A DNA stretch of 64,000 bases. Origin: Antedon mediterranea (Eukaryota > Echinodermata > Crinoidea > Comatulida > Antedonidae). This document shows, piece after piece, positions 21,555 through 49,700 of this stretch. Position 1 is the stretch's first letter, and each line of letters begins with the position of its first letter. The notes under the pieces are model-generated. The model worked only from the letters and a program-made list of their open reading frames with translations. It had not been told where the DNA came from and searched no databases. The stretch spans positions 8,249,001 through 8,313,000 of the forward strand of contig NC_092673.1 of the NCBI RefSeq assembly GCF_964355755.1, read 5' to 3'. The position numbers and the translations under genes were made by a program.

Positions 21555-22527
21555 CAGTTTTAAACAGGAAAGTAAACTTTGCAGCAGAATACACTTGGCT
21601 AACCAATCCCAAATCGCTTGACTAGGAACCATTGTTTAACAACTTGCTTTTAAAATTGATTTGAGGGTACAATTGTTTTGGCTTGTTCAACAATACAGTA
21701 ATACTTGGAGTACAATTCATTCTGTCGATTGCTTTTTTTGAGCTCTGTATTTTTAGCTCATGTAGTGGACATCTAGACTCATCTGACTACTCGCATCATT
21801 TAACGAGTTAGTCAGAGGATGTTTTCCTCCGTAAAACCTTCAATGTGAAATACTAAACTTATTTTTTTATAGCGTTATTAGAATTGAAATGTACTTTTAT
21901 TCGGCTCTTTGTTGTCTGGTTTTCGAATCTTACACAAAAGGGAAAAATTCACTAGAAAATTGTAATGTGGGTCAGTAAAATCATTAGAATAAGCTCGCCG
22001 CTTGAATCTCTAATTATTTCGCTTCATAAGGGACATTCTAAACACTGTACAGTATCTAAAATTCAGAAATCCGATCATTCTCTAAATCAATCACTTAGCC
22101 AAACTGGTAGATTGTGATCTGCTTTAAAACAAAACTTTAGAATCACTGTTGGTACCGGTACGATGCTTTATTATTGTATTCATGTCTGATTTGTATGGAA
22201 TTTTTTAATGAAAACAGTCGAAGTTGGTTACTGTCACAATGGTAAATTTTAAGTTACCATTGTAACTTAAAACTTAAAAGTTCTTCATTATAATATATTA
22301 CAAAATTCTAGTAATTATTGCTTCTTAAAATTATCCTTATTTTCTGTGTTACCATACTTGAATTGATCCATCGTTTTGCTATACGACATTTCCTTTTCTC
22401 CATTCAACAGATCTTTTTGTACCAATGGGACGTAAATGGGCCTAATGGCGACAACTGTCATCTTTGCTATACCTTTTCATTTAAGTATACGCGAAAAGTT
22501 AAGACGTTATTGAAACTTTTTAATACA

Positions 22528-22559
<32 letters not shown>

Positions 22560-23298
22560 CACCAGACCAAGAAACCAATGTATTACGATCTAACTTTATT
22601 TGACCTAATTCTCATAAAATCGACAATTACTTTTTCCATGGATCTTTGTTTTACGTTTAATAATTACCAATTCCATTTTTATCATTGCTTTTTAAACCTT
22701 AGAATCTGAAAGATAATGAGCGAATAAGTACATTATGGTGCCATTTTAGACCAACATAGTAAATGCAACAATCTCATCAAGAAAATACCCTTTTTGTGGG
22801 TTTAGCAAAAAAAAAACCCACCAAACATTAATAACTATGATTTCAAAATTGTGTATACCCAGAAGTTGACAGAATAATATTTTCTTTCCTATGGAACCCC
22901 AGAATCGGTAACATAGGAAAACTCTACATACAAATATATTCAAATTTGGTGGCCTATTAAGAATTCAATGGCTGCATAAATGAATGATGAAACTATTGTA
23001 CCTTGGAAAAATATTTTTATATAGAATTCGGTTAAAAATTATTCATTTTATACTCCCCAAATATCTGTAGGCCTACTTCTTGTAAATGTAACAAGGCTAT
23101 ATGTATATATGGCTGCAGTCGCGTGTTCAAATTTGAGTTAGTGTTTACCGACCGACCGACATAGTGAGCTATATAGAGTAGTGACTAATAAAAAGACACT
23201 ACCAGATAGTAAGCAATTTAAAATTTTCCCACTTTCATATATTCATGAATCCGCAACACTATAAAACTCTCTCTACATTATCAATTCTTTTTTTATAT
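21555..23298. other. Intergenic, with small repeats
   Basis: Contains a (TA)n run at 22,530-22,555, a hairpin around GGTAAATTTTAAGTTACC near 22,240, and at 23,115-23,190 a partial copy of the AGTCGCG transposon end. No gene seen. Confidence 0.45.
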
Positions 23299-23441
23299 AT
23301 GTGATGTGCCATATGGACACGGCGGATACTACCATATATTTAGACACAAGTGACAACAAATATGATGTGCCCAATTGACATAATGATGTCATATCATTAC
23401 CATATTTGAGCAGAACACTACCATATTTGGGCACATCACAA
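23299..23441. mobile_element. Small inverted-repeat element, GTGATGTGCC ends
   Basis: GTGATGTGCCATATGG on the left faces ACCATATTTGGGCACATCAC on the right; the GTGATGTGCC ends match exactly. A related fragment, GTGATATGCCCAAATATGGT, is present at about 45,525, so this is a dispersed family. Confidence 0.6.
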
Positions 23442-23583
23442 TTTTTTTCTGAAACGGCGAACGCGTCGTTAACCAGTCAACGCGTTTGAACAGAAATGAA
23501 CGGATTATCTGCATTAAACGTATGATGAGGGCCGAGGGCAGCAGCTAGCTAGCTGGAAAAGGGAAAAGCCAGGAGGAGGAAAC

Positions 23584-36569
<12,986 letters not shown>

Positions 36570-36723
36570 AAAAGATAATACATTCATTTACTCTAAGATA
36601 AACAACAGTCATTTTAATGAACCATGCTGATATACTGTATCTATTTGTAATTGTTATGTGTGGGTATTTGTCTATAAGACCTAAAATAATTAAACCATGA
36701 ACATGTGTAGATTATTTGTGATA

Positions 36724-37420
36724 ATTTACCTCCGCCAAGGAGGTATATGTAATCGATCGCATGTGTTTGTTTGTCTGTTTGTCTGTTTGTTTGTTTGTTT
36801 GTTTGTTAGCAGGATTACTCAAAAAGTAATTACAAGATCTTTACCAATATAAATATACATATAGATATGTGGTCAAGGACCATTCCATTAAATTTTGGGA
36901 CCATTTGGGACCATGGTCCCAATTCTGAACCACTTTTTAGTATACTTTTCAGACCTGCTAGTGTTAAAAGATAGGACAGAATTTTTCAAAAGCCGGCGAG
37001 CAGTCTTAAAGTATTAAGTAAACTGAAATTGCATTTTCTCGAGAACTACTTGTCCAAAAAACTTCATTTTTGTACAAGAGGCAAGAGTTATAATTGGTGA
37101 TTTGTAATTTTAAAACATAATTTGATTTAATGTGCACCTTTTTTGATGCGAGTAGTTTACAAAACCTATTTCTTTTCAAATTCACTCGCTTGATTTTTGC
37201 GTTGCTGTTCTATTGTTAGTCAGCTGAAGCTATTGTTAATTGAAAGGCTTGTTACATAACCATTACACCAAACTCGCATACACATGCTTGTATTGAAATT
37301 AGCCTAAATCACAAACAGCATTAAGACACACACAAATATATTTTTTTTTTCCGGATAAATCTTATGTAGGAGAATTTTACAGTAGGCGGAGGTATGCACT
37401 CTCGGAGTGGCTTTCTAGTT
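36724..37420 (+). mobile_element. TACCTCCGCC transposon, copy 3 (most complete)
   Basis: Starts TTTACCTCCGCCAAGGAGG. Near the other end GGCGGAGGTA (37385-37394) is the inverse of the start, giving 10-bp terminal inverted repeats. About 25 bp beyond it (CACTCTCGGAGTGGC, then TTTCTAGTT) is also shared with copy 2. About 0.7 kb without an ORF: a nonautonomous DNA transposon just downstream of the ALAD stop, possibly in its 3' UTR. Confidence 0.8.
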
Positions 37421-37609
37421 TCCACAATATGTTTAATGCATTTTTGCTGAATAATTAAACCTAGGCCAGTATTTGTTATGCTGCTATAAAACGTAAATGG
37501 TGTTTAATATTTTATGGAACTGTTTCCTGAAAAGTATGTATATATTGATTATGCTTTTCTGTATAATTTTTCAAACATACAGTTTGAATAAATCTTTATA
37601 AATATATAT

Positions 37610-38115
37610 ATGTAAGTTTTTATTTGGCGCCCTACAAAGAACAGCTATAGAGCGTCTAACAATACTAGCATTATTAATTAAAAAGAAAAGTTTTAAGTTG
37701 ACGTTTAAATAGAGGTGCCGAATTCGCTCCTCTTAAATCAACAGGAAGCGGATTCCAGATTCATGGTGAAAAAGTATTTCCGATTAGATCGTGGAACGAA
37801 AAGTCAGGTGGGATCATTAGAGGAGCAAAGTCGACACCTGTAATAAATGAAAGCTGATGGGGGTTAAACTTAATTAAATCAAAAAGGAACAACAGAGTAA
37901 ATACATTTACAAACAAAAGCAACAATTTTGTACAAAATCCTTTTTTTTATATGAAGCCAATGGAGATATTTTAATAAACCATCCGAGGGCTGATCCTGTT
38001 ACGTGCAGCCTTGTTCTGCAATCGCTGTAGTCGTTTGAGATTAATTTCACAGGCACCAAACAAGAGCAAGTTAGCATAGTCAAGGCAGGACAGGATCAGT
38101 CCCCTGATGGCATTA
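37610..38115 (-). mobile_element. CR1/L2-like LINE 3' end
   Basis: On the minus strand the C-terminal part of a reverse transcriptase is visible: CLDYANLLLFGACEINLKR followed by LQRLQNKAAR. Further on come a degenerate IWNPLPVDLRG segment and FKRQLKTFLF, both typical of CR1/L2 elements. Stops and frame changes show that it is dead. The 3' end carries AGGGCGCCAAATAAA. Confidence 0.75.
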
Positions 38116-41100
38116 TGGCATTATATAAATATATTGTTATTCATTGTAATTTTTGTTTTAAACCAAATGAAAATAAAAAATGATGCATCTATAGAATATC
38201 CAACAATAACTTTGTTAAAATGTAAAAAAATCATTTCAGGAAACTAGGAACTACAGCAAAATGTTTATAAATAATGGTTTGTGTCTAATGCTTAATTTAT
38301 ATTAATTTAGAACTGTATTTTATTTTTTTACATATCATTGTGTATATTTAAAATAGCAAATTGATCATTCCATACAAAATTATTCCTTTTATTAGTACTT
38401 GATGCTTTGGACATTTGCTTCTCACTGTAAAGTGTAATATTTGTTATTGTCAACCCCATCCTTGAAAAATGATATTGGTGCTTCAATTTAAATTACATAG
38501 TAGAGTAGCTAAAAAAAAAAGAGTAATATTATCAATGGTTCACAGCTTGTTTTGTGACTATTTCAAATATAATAGAATCCTGATATGACTGATATCAAAG
38601 CATAGAATATTATTGATGTGTTCATGTTACTTTAACATGTCTTTAGCAGTTGGTAGCTAAATGGAAACATTAAGAGAATCTTCAATAAATAAATGTCTTA
38701 TTTGGAAAATTGTTATTGTAATATTGACTAGTGTAAAAGTGCCTCACTGCTGTTAAAATATATTTGGTGGCAATGGTTTTTTGTTTGTTTTATTTTCACA
38801 AAAATAGAAGACAAATGAGTTAAGAAGCATGGAACACAACACATGAATGTTAGGCACACAAGTTGAACATCTGGAACATTTACCAAAACATTCAAAATTT
38901 AAAAGCCTAACTGAAACAATGTTTAGATGTTGGGATGACATTACAGAGATGTTCACAATTGAAAGGCTGTATTTGTCACTGATGAATGCTAGATTACTTG
39001 TGCACAATGTACTGTAGGCCTCACACTGAATTCAATGCGTGGCTATGCAGTAGAACAATGGGAGGTGAGAGACAATGGATGCATAATATTGTGACCATGT
39101 GATCTAGCGTATGTAAAAATATGCCATCTTACTGTATTTCATGCAAGACGTAAACTATTCCTTCAAGTTGAAATATGCACCATTAAGTTTTCAATGTGCA
39201 GGTCAAATTGGGCGCATTGGAAGATAACGTTTGGTTTCCACTACGCAAGACCAATAAAAAACGACAGTTCTGATCATTCAAGTGTCATGATTAGTCTAAT
39301 TACTTTCTGTTGCAAGGGAAACGAGCTTTATGCACATATGGTATATACTGTACTTGGATTTTTTAAATAGAAACTGTTTTAACTACATAGTTAAAACTCT
39401 ATCTAGGTTCTAGACCATATTTCGAATTAATATAATAGCAAAAAGATAAATATTTTGGCACATATGGCGTTTCATATGTATATGACTTGAGATCACAAAT
39501 ATGTATATTTTCAGACAAAAATCTAAATGCCGATGGGTCAACTACCATAAAAAAGACAATAAATACAGACTTGGGGCAAGTCTACCAAAAAAAGTTCTTT
39601 TTGGTACAGCGATGATCAGACATTAAAACACATGAAAAAAGAAACTTCCAGATATTATATAAAACTCTTTTTTATTGTTTGATTACTTGTTTAAATAGAA
39701 CATTCAAGTATAATTTCATGGAATAAAAAGGTGTAACATCATAAAATCAACAACAGAGATATAGCCAGCAAAAGTGCTGGCATTTTGTCTCTTGAAAAAA
39801 CATTTATAAAAGTAGCTTCTATTTGCAACAACTGCAGTAGACTAGATGTTGTAAAATAATCTCAAGTTTAACCAGCCTGCACTAAGTTAAACTAGATCGG
39901 CCATTTTTCCCGCTGTGCTACTATTATCTTTACAGTTCAGGTAAGTTGCAAAAAGCATTCACACATGACTTTTTACAATCAAACGGACGTTCAATTAGTT
40001 TGAGTAAAAGAGTGCGAGTAAGATTTAATTGTTGTCTTAAAGATATATTGTCCCCCTGAACAAATAATGTTTTTATTTTTTTTTTTAATGCCATTTAATT
40101 TCACATAATACTTACTCTCTTTGACAAAAAATTGGATAGAAAAACAAATTATTTAACTGAAAAAATATAATTTAATACAAAAAAAAATGTCAAAAGGGCT
40201 GACAGCTAAATGGGTTTATGGTTGAATTTAACCGTTTATTTTGTTTGTTTTTTTGTTAGAACTGCAAAATGGCCTATTTTATTAATCATCATTTTTCATG
40301 TTTTTAGAGGACAATAAACATCTTTAAACTCTGTGCAAAACTGGCAAACTAAATATATCAACATCAACACTTTTTTTTTATAACAATTCATAAGATAACA
40401 TTTTGAAAGACAAAATATAATTTGATTCTACAGGAAAAAAGAAGAAACTGAAATATCTGTACTACTGTATATGCCAGATATACAACACTTCTTAATTTAC
40501 TATGTATTTACCTTGTTTTTTTTATAGTAAAAACCAAAAAAATACTACTGTACATACAGTAGGCCTACTAAAACACTGTACAATTTTAAACATTCATTCA
40601 ATTTATGCATGCAATATTGTAAAAAAAACCAAATAATATGGTTTCTCTCAATTAAACTTAGCGTTAATTATTCATTATATTTAAACTTTTGTATGTATAA
40701 AAAAATTAATTTGACATCCATGGAATATTCGGTTAGTTAATACTGTATACATAATTTTGGCAGAATATTACATTATTGTATATACTTTATTATATAATTA
40801 TTATTATTGTCCATTATCATTCAATTTAATTGTTTTGATATTAAAGATGCTTTCATATCATGGAAACTTTGAATTCTATTTAATTGCTACAATTACAACA
40901 TGCATATCTACATACAAATTTTATACAAATACATTTCTTTTAAACAATTGTAACCGGTAGGATTTGACAAGTACTGAAATTGAGTATAAAACCTTTTTTG
41001 TCATGAAATGAGCATATTTAACATTGATACGATCTTAATACAGCATTCAATAGTGTCACATGACGAAATCTAAACCAGAACTCCAGGTCCTTTTCACTAG

Positions 41101-43580
41101 ACAAATTTATTCGCACGAATCTAAAATGTTCACCAATACACATGCATATTAATATTTTCATCTACTTTTTGTGACATGGAAAAATGCGCAACTAACCAGA
41201 CCTCACGAATATATTCGCTTAAATTGAAAAGAGGCTTAACCACTCCTAAAAAATACCTTTATCCTCTCACTGGACACGTTCTGGTCTAAAAATAGTGTCT
41301 CCTTAATAGGGGTGTCCCTGATCCCCTGAATAGGGCTTGGCTATAATTTTACAACTTTCTCCTTGGATAGTGTACCTTTAAAACGGGTGTCCTCAGAATA
41401 GGTGGTGTGTCCCAAGGGAGGGATAGCAATATAATAGATCTCTAATAAATTTGTAAACAACTCAAATCAATGTTCAACCAAACATAACAAAAACACCATA
41501 CACTGAATTGTTTTCCCCAATCAAATAAGGATTACCATACGCCTTGTGTTAGATAAAAAAAACCTAACGCATTGAAATTGTAGCTAAAAATTGAAATCAA
41601 AATTGTGATACCAGTGTGTATTGCATCTGAATAACATGATTTACAAAAAAAATATTCCATAATATTACACAATACACTGTGAAATATATATGGAAGAAAT
41701 ATAGAGTATGAATATCCATCACCTAGTGAACAAACTGACAACGTAATATTGAAAACAAAAATAGAATATTATAAATATAATGGAAAAACATATTGTACTG
41801 TTAATCCAAGTTTTTACAACATTATGCAACACTGTCTTTAATATGAAAATATATACGTTTAAAATAAATTAAGTTCGTCAGCTGAAACCAGATCATGTGG
41901 GAAATTACCCAATACAAAATAATAAATATATTATCAAAGACACTTGGGTATAAATTACAAGGAAAAAAAAAAAATTTATATTAACTATGAAAGAATGATG
42001 GCTAAAATCACATAAATTTAAATTAAATAATTATTTCAGATATTAAAGAAAACTATTAAAGTCAAATAATAATAACATGGTTTAGAAAACTATAAACAAC
42101 ACACACATATATATGGTACACCAATTATGTTCATATAAATAAAAGTAATATATCTATGTTTTAAATAAATTCAACAACAATTTAACATATGGACCAGAAA
42201 TAATTGTTTCATGTAGAATGTATATGAAATAGGAAAAAAACATACAAAACAAAATATTGCACTGAATTTAAAAAAAGTTTGTTTCAGCAAAAGTAGATTC
42301 TAAATATATTAAAAGTATTAATATTATAACTAAATGAGTTAATTTTATTAATTATTTGGTGGTTAATTAACATTTCAAGCTTTTTCTGCTTTTAAAATAA
42401 CATTTTTCCGTGATACATATTCTGTAAATTTTTTCTTGATTTAAAGTTCTAAAAATGCAGTACTGCTTGTTATATCAAACATTATAGTTGCATACTAAAA
42501 CTGATTGCAAGTGTTAAAAACCATGACCACAAAACAAACATAATCATACATAATATGGTAATTTAATAATACAGGGTAGAACCTACTACTACTTTTGTCG
42601 AAAAAAAAACCCTCCATTTTTTTGTCTTTAAAAATGTTTGCATGCATACAAATGCACTGCATAAATAACTGTTTCACACATACATCTATAATGCATGAAA
42701 ACAACCATACTAAGTAAAATAAGCATACTCTTGGTGGGATAAATATCACAGTAACACATTATTTATACTGTGTTTCCAATCTTCATCTATTTTTTATTAT
42801 ATATACAAAAGGAAGATTGCTGTTGTTGACATTATGATATCATTAGTGATGCAGAAAATATAATCCACATAAATATCTGTATCTAAGTACAGTACACTAA
42901 ATCTATACATAGTTTCATAGCTATGAACATACAACAGTAGGAGAATAACCTAGGTTTTTGTACAGATACAACAACAGTATAAATGTTATAAGGACAAGGA
43001 TTACATTATATCAAGGTTACCACAGAGGTCAAAGGGCACACGTTAATACAAAGGTTAGGCACATAATACTACTATTATTAATATCTTATGGATATTGATT
43101 CTTATAAAGTTGAATCAATGGCTCACAATGTGAGTGAAATACTGCAGAGAAGGACAGAGGGTGTGTTATTTAATATTTCAGCTGATATTGAAAATACAGA
43201 TAACTTTAAGGTTTTGTGACATCATCAATATTGTCTGTTGGTAATGAAGTTAAAAAAATAAAAAATCAGGGAAAAATTGGGAAGTTATTTCGCAAAGAAT
43301 GAAATAAATGTACTTCCCATTTTTCCAAGTAAAATCATCATCTTACTTTTGAATTTCAAAAGGTTATAAATTTAATTCTTGCTTTTTCAAGAACCTATTG
43401 TGGTTCCATCATTAATATTTATATTTTGAACAATACTTATAGGCTACAATGCACATGTAATTCATTATTCATTACGTTCTAATGGAAATCGGGCATTTGT
43501 AACTGGTAGTCTTCCATCCATCCAATAGCCTCTTGCTAGACAAACATTTAGGTGTCACAAATATTGTATGTTTTTATTGA
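38116..43580. other. Convergent intergenic region and probable SCAI 3' UTR
   Basis: AT-rich sequence between the stops of ALAD (36569) and SCAI (43581). Minus-strand AATAAA words occur, for example near 39,670. A small hairpin, GCCAGCAAAAGTGCTGGC, sits at about 39,765. 41,270-41,420 repeats GGTGTCC/CCCTGAATAGG words of a decayed transposon. No coding exon was found. Confidence 0.4.
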
Positions 43581-43724
43581 CTAGTCTGTTTCACCGACTT
43601 CCAGAAACACCGGCCTGACATCCAAGATCGATGCTAACTCTAAAACATGCTTGTGCAAGAGGGCGTTTTCCATTATGTCATTGCCTCGCAAATCAGGATG
43701 CGATTGTGGGTAGAAACTTTCATC
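43581..43724 (-). CDS. SCAI: SCAI last exon (stop)
   Basis: Encodes DESFYPQSHPDL and LLHKHVLELASILDVRPVFL, ending GETD and TAG at 43581-43583. Confidence 0.96.
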   Translation of the reverse strand, partial: DESFYPQSHPDLRGNDIMENALLHKHVLELASILDVRPVFLEVGETD

Positions 43725-46700
43725 CTGAAAATTTAACATTTGACATAAAATTATGGCACTGTAGTTTACCGACATGTTTGTTGCCTATCAGAAATTTTCC
43801 CACCAAAACAGGGCCACTGCCTAAACACGGCAAGACACGGTTTAAATTGGTTTATTTTCCATCTTGAAATTGGGAAGAATCAAACCATTACGAATGTGAT
43901 ATGAAAATGTATATATCATAAAACTTGAAAATGTTGAGTTAATCCCCCAGTCCTATTTGTCAAAGTTTTTTGGGGCCTAGACAATTGTCCCCAATAAGGT
44001 TGTCCCCTTAAAACCAAATTTCCTTCACAGGACTGAAAACAACTAAAAATTAAGCAGCCACCAATCAACACTGTCAAGCCAGAGAAAGTGTCATACTTAT
44101 TAGGATATCTATTTTTAGTACTAATAACCCTATAAATTAATATAATTATTTGATCAGTTTTGTATTTTTTTGATGGAAAGAAAAATATTGTCCATTTATA
44201 ATGGGGTTGAATCAACTATTTGGCACACTTAAAGGTATCCCTGTCCCTTTAATGGGGGTGACCCCTGAGTAGGGGTTGACTGTAGTGTTAAAATGTTATA
44301 TTGCTATAGTTGCTGTAGTGTTAAAATATATATTGTTCGCCCTTCGTGTGAGGATATTGTAATTTAATACATTTAAAGTACAGTAGCAGATTATTTATAG
44401 ACAGTACCTTAAATCCTCGATGGTATCTGAGTGTTGCATAACAGAAAATGTAACGAAGAATAAGAAGTCTCAAGTATTCATCTCCATAAAATTGCATATA
44501 AACATGATCTTTAAAAAAGAAAAAAAAAATATCTTGTTATATTATTTGTTGTTATATGAATAAAATAAGACACACTTATGCAGACACTTATGATAACAGA
44601 CACTCACCCACAAGTCTCAGTTTATCATAATATTAGTATATTCCAACAAATGTATATTTTCAACATGCCCTTTCCGTAATTGTATAAAACTATGTAAAAA
44701 TTTACTTAATATTTTATGTGATCAAAAATTAAAATTTTTTTCTATTTAATAGAAATAACATATATTTTACTACTTACCAATACCCCTAGACTTGCACAGC
44801 AAGTTAGCTGAATCATTCGCAACCTTTGCCATGACCTTTTGACACTTTGACCAGACATCTGCAGTGACATCTGTGATGTCACAGATTGAGCAGAATGCCA
44901 TTACTGGATCACTCAAGAACAGAGTAAAGAGGTTGCCTTTGACATAGCATCGCTCCTGGATGGCAAGTGGTAATTGTACTGGAGACATGAGAACAATAAC
45001 TGGTTGACCAAACAAGTTTGGAATACCCTGCAAAAAGGACATTTTTTTTAAAATTATTGTATTTATTCAAATAAACGCCCCACTTAGGAATACAAAAAAA
45101 TAAATTATAACATTTTCTATTTGTAGTGGAATTCATTGAAATCCATGATTTACAATTGACCAAGGATTTTCACTGTATTGTACAGTATCACTTCTTTATA
45201 TTAATTGTGTTACTAATACCATAGTTAAACAAGAAAAGAATATATAATAATATAAAAATTTTAAATAAAAAAAAGATAATAAAACGCCCCCACCTCTCCT
45301 CGAATAAATTCCCCTAAAAACCATCCTGAACGTATAAGTTTTAAAACCTGTTACTAAATTTGCAGAAAAAAGTCATATTATGAATGTGAGAAGTGGTAGG
45401 ATGGCAACATTCATGTCATTCGAACCCTGGGATGACAGACAATAATATAAAATACTTGCTTTCTGTAATTTCCATTTTTTTAGACTCTGTACACACTATC
45501 AAAGTACTAGTTTGTCAAAAAAGGTGTGATATGCCCAAATATGGTAGTAATATATGATATATAATTGTGTCACATTTTTGTTCACATAAAGTTTGATATT
45601 GTAAACAGAGGAATTTTGTATTTTAATTATTTAAAAACTGTTTTGGTAGTTTCTTTAAAAAAAGATAACCTAAATATGAATAAACACAATGAAATTAAAG
45701 ATTCCAACATTTTGTGTTTTATATAAAGATGTATGTAGTTCATGGTGAATGAAAATAGTTGTTGTCTTTACAGTAGTTAATATTTAGAAATAGTATATAC
45801 TACAACTTACCTTAAAAACATGACTATTAGGACTGTCAACAATTAGAAACAATGGTTTCCTGGTAAATGGATAAATATCACCTGGATGCACACTAAATAA
45901 AATAAAACAACTAAACTAATAAATTATTACCAATTGTAGCAAGAAGTTAGAAATACAGGCATCTATACCACGTTTGTGAGCAAGGGGCTTATTTTTATTT
46001 CATACACATCCAATGTGAGCAACTTACCAATTACAGGAAGGATACACTAGAGGTTTCTTGGAACTTTTTTTTTTACATTTCAGGAAATAAGGAGTTCAAT
46101 TCCAACCCTATTGCATCCCTTCTAGTAGGGCTAAGTACAATGTATGTATACGACTAGGAACAATATGGACATTATTTATCACTTAACATCGGATATATTT
46201 GACAAAATAAAAAAGAAAACAAGCAAGTATGTATTATGATATAGACGATTCATTAAAAAATGTACATGAAGGTAATAATGAAGATAGAAAGAAAATAATT
46301 TAAGATTATATTACGATTACATGGCGATAAGAGATGACAATATTGCAGATGAATTTTTTGTTTCTTTTGATTGACAATAGTAAAAGTCAATGTCCACTAA
46401 ACTTGGTGGCACTCACAATATTTTGAAACAAGTCTTTGGTTGTGAACCCACCAACTTACAATGATTGAAAATCGGTAAACATGACAAATGATACAAATAT
46501 GGATAAATATGTTGTGATGCTAATTATTCTTTTCAAATAACATTGTGAGTAGTAACAGTTATTATCATTATTCATAATTTCAAAGAACAAATCTAAAAAC
46601 GTTACAATGTGTGGTGTACTGTGACAAATTAACTGAGTATCAGTTGCAACTACTGTACTAGCAAAATATGTAAATGATAATAGTGCATGACTGCTTCAAT

Positions 46701-49700
46701 ACATAAACAGTATATATTACAATAGAAACCATGATAAGGTTTGAAAAAAGATTCTTTGATATTGTTACAGAATCAGGGATAATAAAAAAACATTATTTGT
46801 ATTGTATTAATGCAAATAATAACCTGAGATAAAAACAAGAAATATTTCTTACAAAAAAACGCTGTTTGAATATTTGACGTAACAATTTTAATTACTGTTC
46901 TTTCTTCAGAAATAATGATTATCGATTATTTTTGTTTAAAGATCGATAATTATAATTTCCTAAAGGTACGGCACGATAATTACTACAATTGCAAATAATA
47001 ATTTAGCACTATTATAAAAAATGGCTATTAATGTAACAAAAAAAACACATAATTACACATACATACCAATGCATTTCTTTAAGATTGCCACTTGGTTTAT
47101 TGTTAGACCGTTGGTCATTGCCTTCTTTACGATTGTTGGTGGCGATACCACCATAATCATAAGCACCATAATCTTGAGGTTTATCACAACCACTGGAACC
47201 ATCAGCTGACATGTACAGCAATAAGGCTGCATTTGGTGGAAGCTCCTGTCAATCAAATCATTCAATACCTTATTTAATCAATCAATACACCAATCAATCA
47301 ATAACACAACGATCAAGCACAACCACCCGAACCATCAGATGACATGTACAGCAATATCAATAAGGCTGCATTTGCAATATACAATTAAAAAGTATTCCAG
47401 AATACCAAGATCTTCAATTCAATAACCTTATTTGTTTTTTACTATCAGTAAATATACAGTTGAATAATGGAAAGCTTCAAATGAATGGCCTATTCTCATG
47501 TACTATTATATCTTGTATTATTTATAAATATATGACACTTGTCCTAGGCTTACTTTGAAAATTGTTTATATTTCATTTCTACTGTTTTGATGGTTCATCG
47601 TTTCTTTACCTGATCATTTTAATTGATCAAATGATAGCAACAATATTTATTCCTGAAGACAACATTTTGAAGTATAGAAACATAATGGCTTGTCTTTTTT
47701 TTTTTCAGAGTTTGTTTTTTATATTATTTATTGCATTGGAAATACAGAAGTAATGATGCATTTCAATACTAAAACAACTATTATGAAAATCAATTTTTAT
47801 TTTATGACAGTTTGGATAGAGGCCAGATAGATAAAGGTGACCTTTCCCCTTAAATAATCACGACGACACAAGTTTTATTCTTACCTTAAAGGCTGTACCC
47901 ATGAAAGTGTAGAATTGTCCAAAGGTTGGTTTATACAGTAAGTACTTGTGCGGATTTTCTCTCTTTCCTACCTTCTGACTATTCTCCTATAAGTCAAAAA
48001 GTCAAAGTTGACAAATAAGAAAATTAATATTATTAGTAAACATTTATTTTTAAAAGTAACACCAAAAATACTATGAGCAAATAAGGTATTACATTTTAGG
48101 ACTATTGGATATCAAAATAAGATTGTAAATCTTGAAATGATTCTAAGATTTTGCAGCTTCATATAACTTTAAGAGGTGTAATTAATTAGTAATGTTAGTA
48201 AAAACTACCTGTGAATCAGGAATGATGGTTTCTGATTGGTTCAAGTCTGGATCTGGTTCCCTCTCAATAGTTTGTAACATTCTATACATGTCAAGGGTCA
48301 ATTCACTGAATTTAACCTTTGAAAACAACAAATTTCATCTATTCAATATCAAATTTAAAAAATTTATATTAAAATTGAGTTTGTTAATATATTTGCCTTA
48401 TCTGCTATTATAAGAAAGAACATTCGTTTGTTTGTTGAATTTGTTGATCTTATTCCAGGCTTACACCTAGGATCAAAATGATTACAATGGTTCTTGAGAG
48501 GTTTGAAATCACATTTGGGTATCTTTCCCATATACTGTATGTGGCACATGCAAGGGAAATCAGACATAAGTCAGAACTTTCAAAATTAAAATGTTTACAA
48601 ATACTGAAATTACATATAAATCCAAGATTTAAAAGGCTGAAAAATTATCTTAATACCATGAGATTCCACAGTGTAATGTTTTGGCTGTTGCAATCAGTGT
48701 TTTGAGAAAAATGCTTTTAAAGTTAAGTAACAGAGGGAATGAAAAATACAAAAAAAAAGAAACAGGGCGTTTAAGTTTATGCCTTGGCAAAAGGGTATTC
48801 TAATTGTTTTATTTCAATGAAACGTCACACCTTCATTAATTAACTATTGTTCTATTATTATGCAAAATTGTCATTAAAAACAACCCACTAGAACACTTTC
48901 AATTTAAGCATAAAACATGATAGGTTTTATGAAAATCATACATAATTAATTGAACCATTTTTAAAACTAAAATACCACACAAAATTTATTTGTCTCAAAA
49001 TAGAAAAACACCAAGGTAATGTAAAAAAAAATGTAGCTGTTTCAGCTATCATTTTCTGTAAAAATGAAAAACAAATTTTTTTCAACCTTTTTTTTTGGTT
49101 GTCTCGGACTTATGTCAGATTTTGCTTGCATGTGCCACATATTATAATGTACTCCAATAAACTTGATGAGGATGTGTTTGTTCTATGTGTGGAAATGGTT
49201 GACATTTTATTTTATACATTTATCAAAAAAGAGAAGGGAAAGCAACATTGGACATTTTTAGTTTTTTGTTATTAAATCCTGTAATTATTATTATGTTACT
49301 TTTATATTTTGTAAACTTTTCTTGTAAATCTTTAAATGACTTTTTTTAAACATTTATTTAATTACTCTGGATGCACCTTCACAAGTGTGCCGCTGTTTCA
49401 AAAGTGTTATAGCTTCAAATTAAATTATTATTATTATAGATATGTGAAACAACAATTTTTTTTTTTATTAAACAACCACCATTTTACATTGCAAAACAAA
49501 CCTGTTCCTGGCAATTGCCTATGATCAGAGCTTCTTGTAGAGAGATGTAGACTGGACAACCCTTTTCTAATGGTGGTAGCACATCCCTGCTTAAACGGTG
49601 GGACAGTATCATTTGCTTGTTGTCCTTGTCAACAACAATCACCTGATTATCAGCCTATAAATATGTATGAACACAATTGAAAATTTATTTACGTTTTATA

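Noticed and set aside
47012-47265. Several overlapping small ORFs
   Set aside because: Shadows of the SCAI exon at 47067-47245 in other frames.
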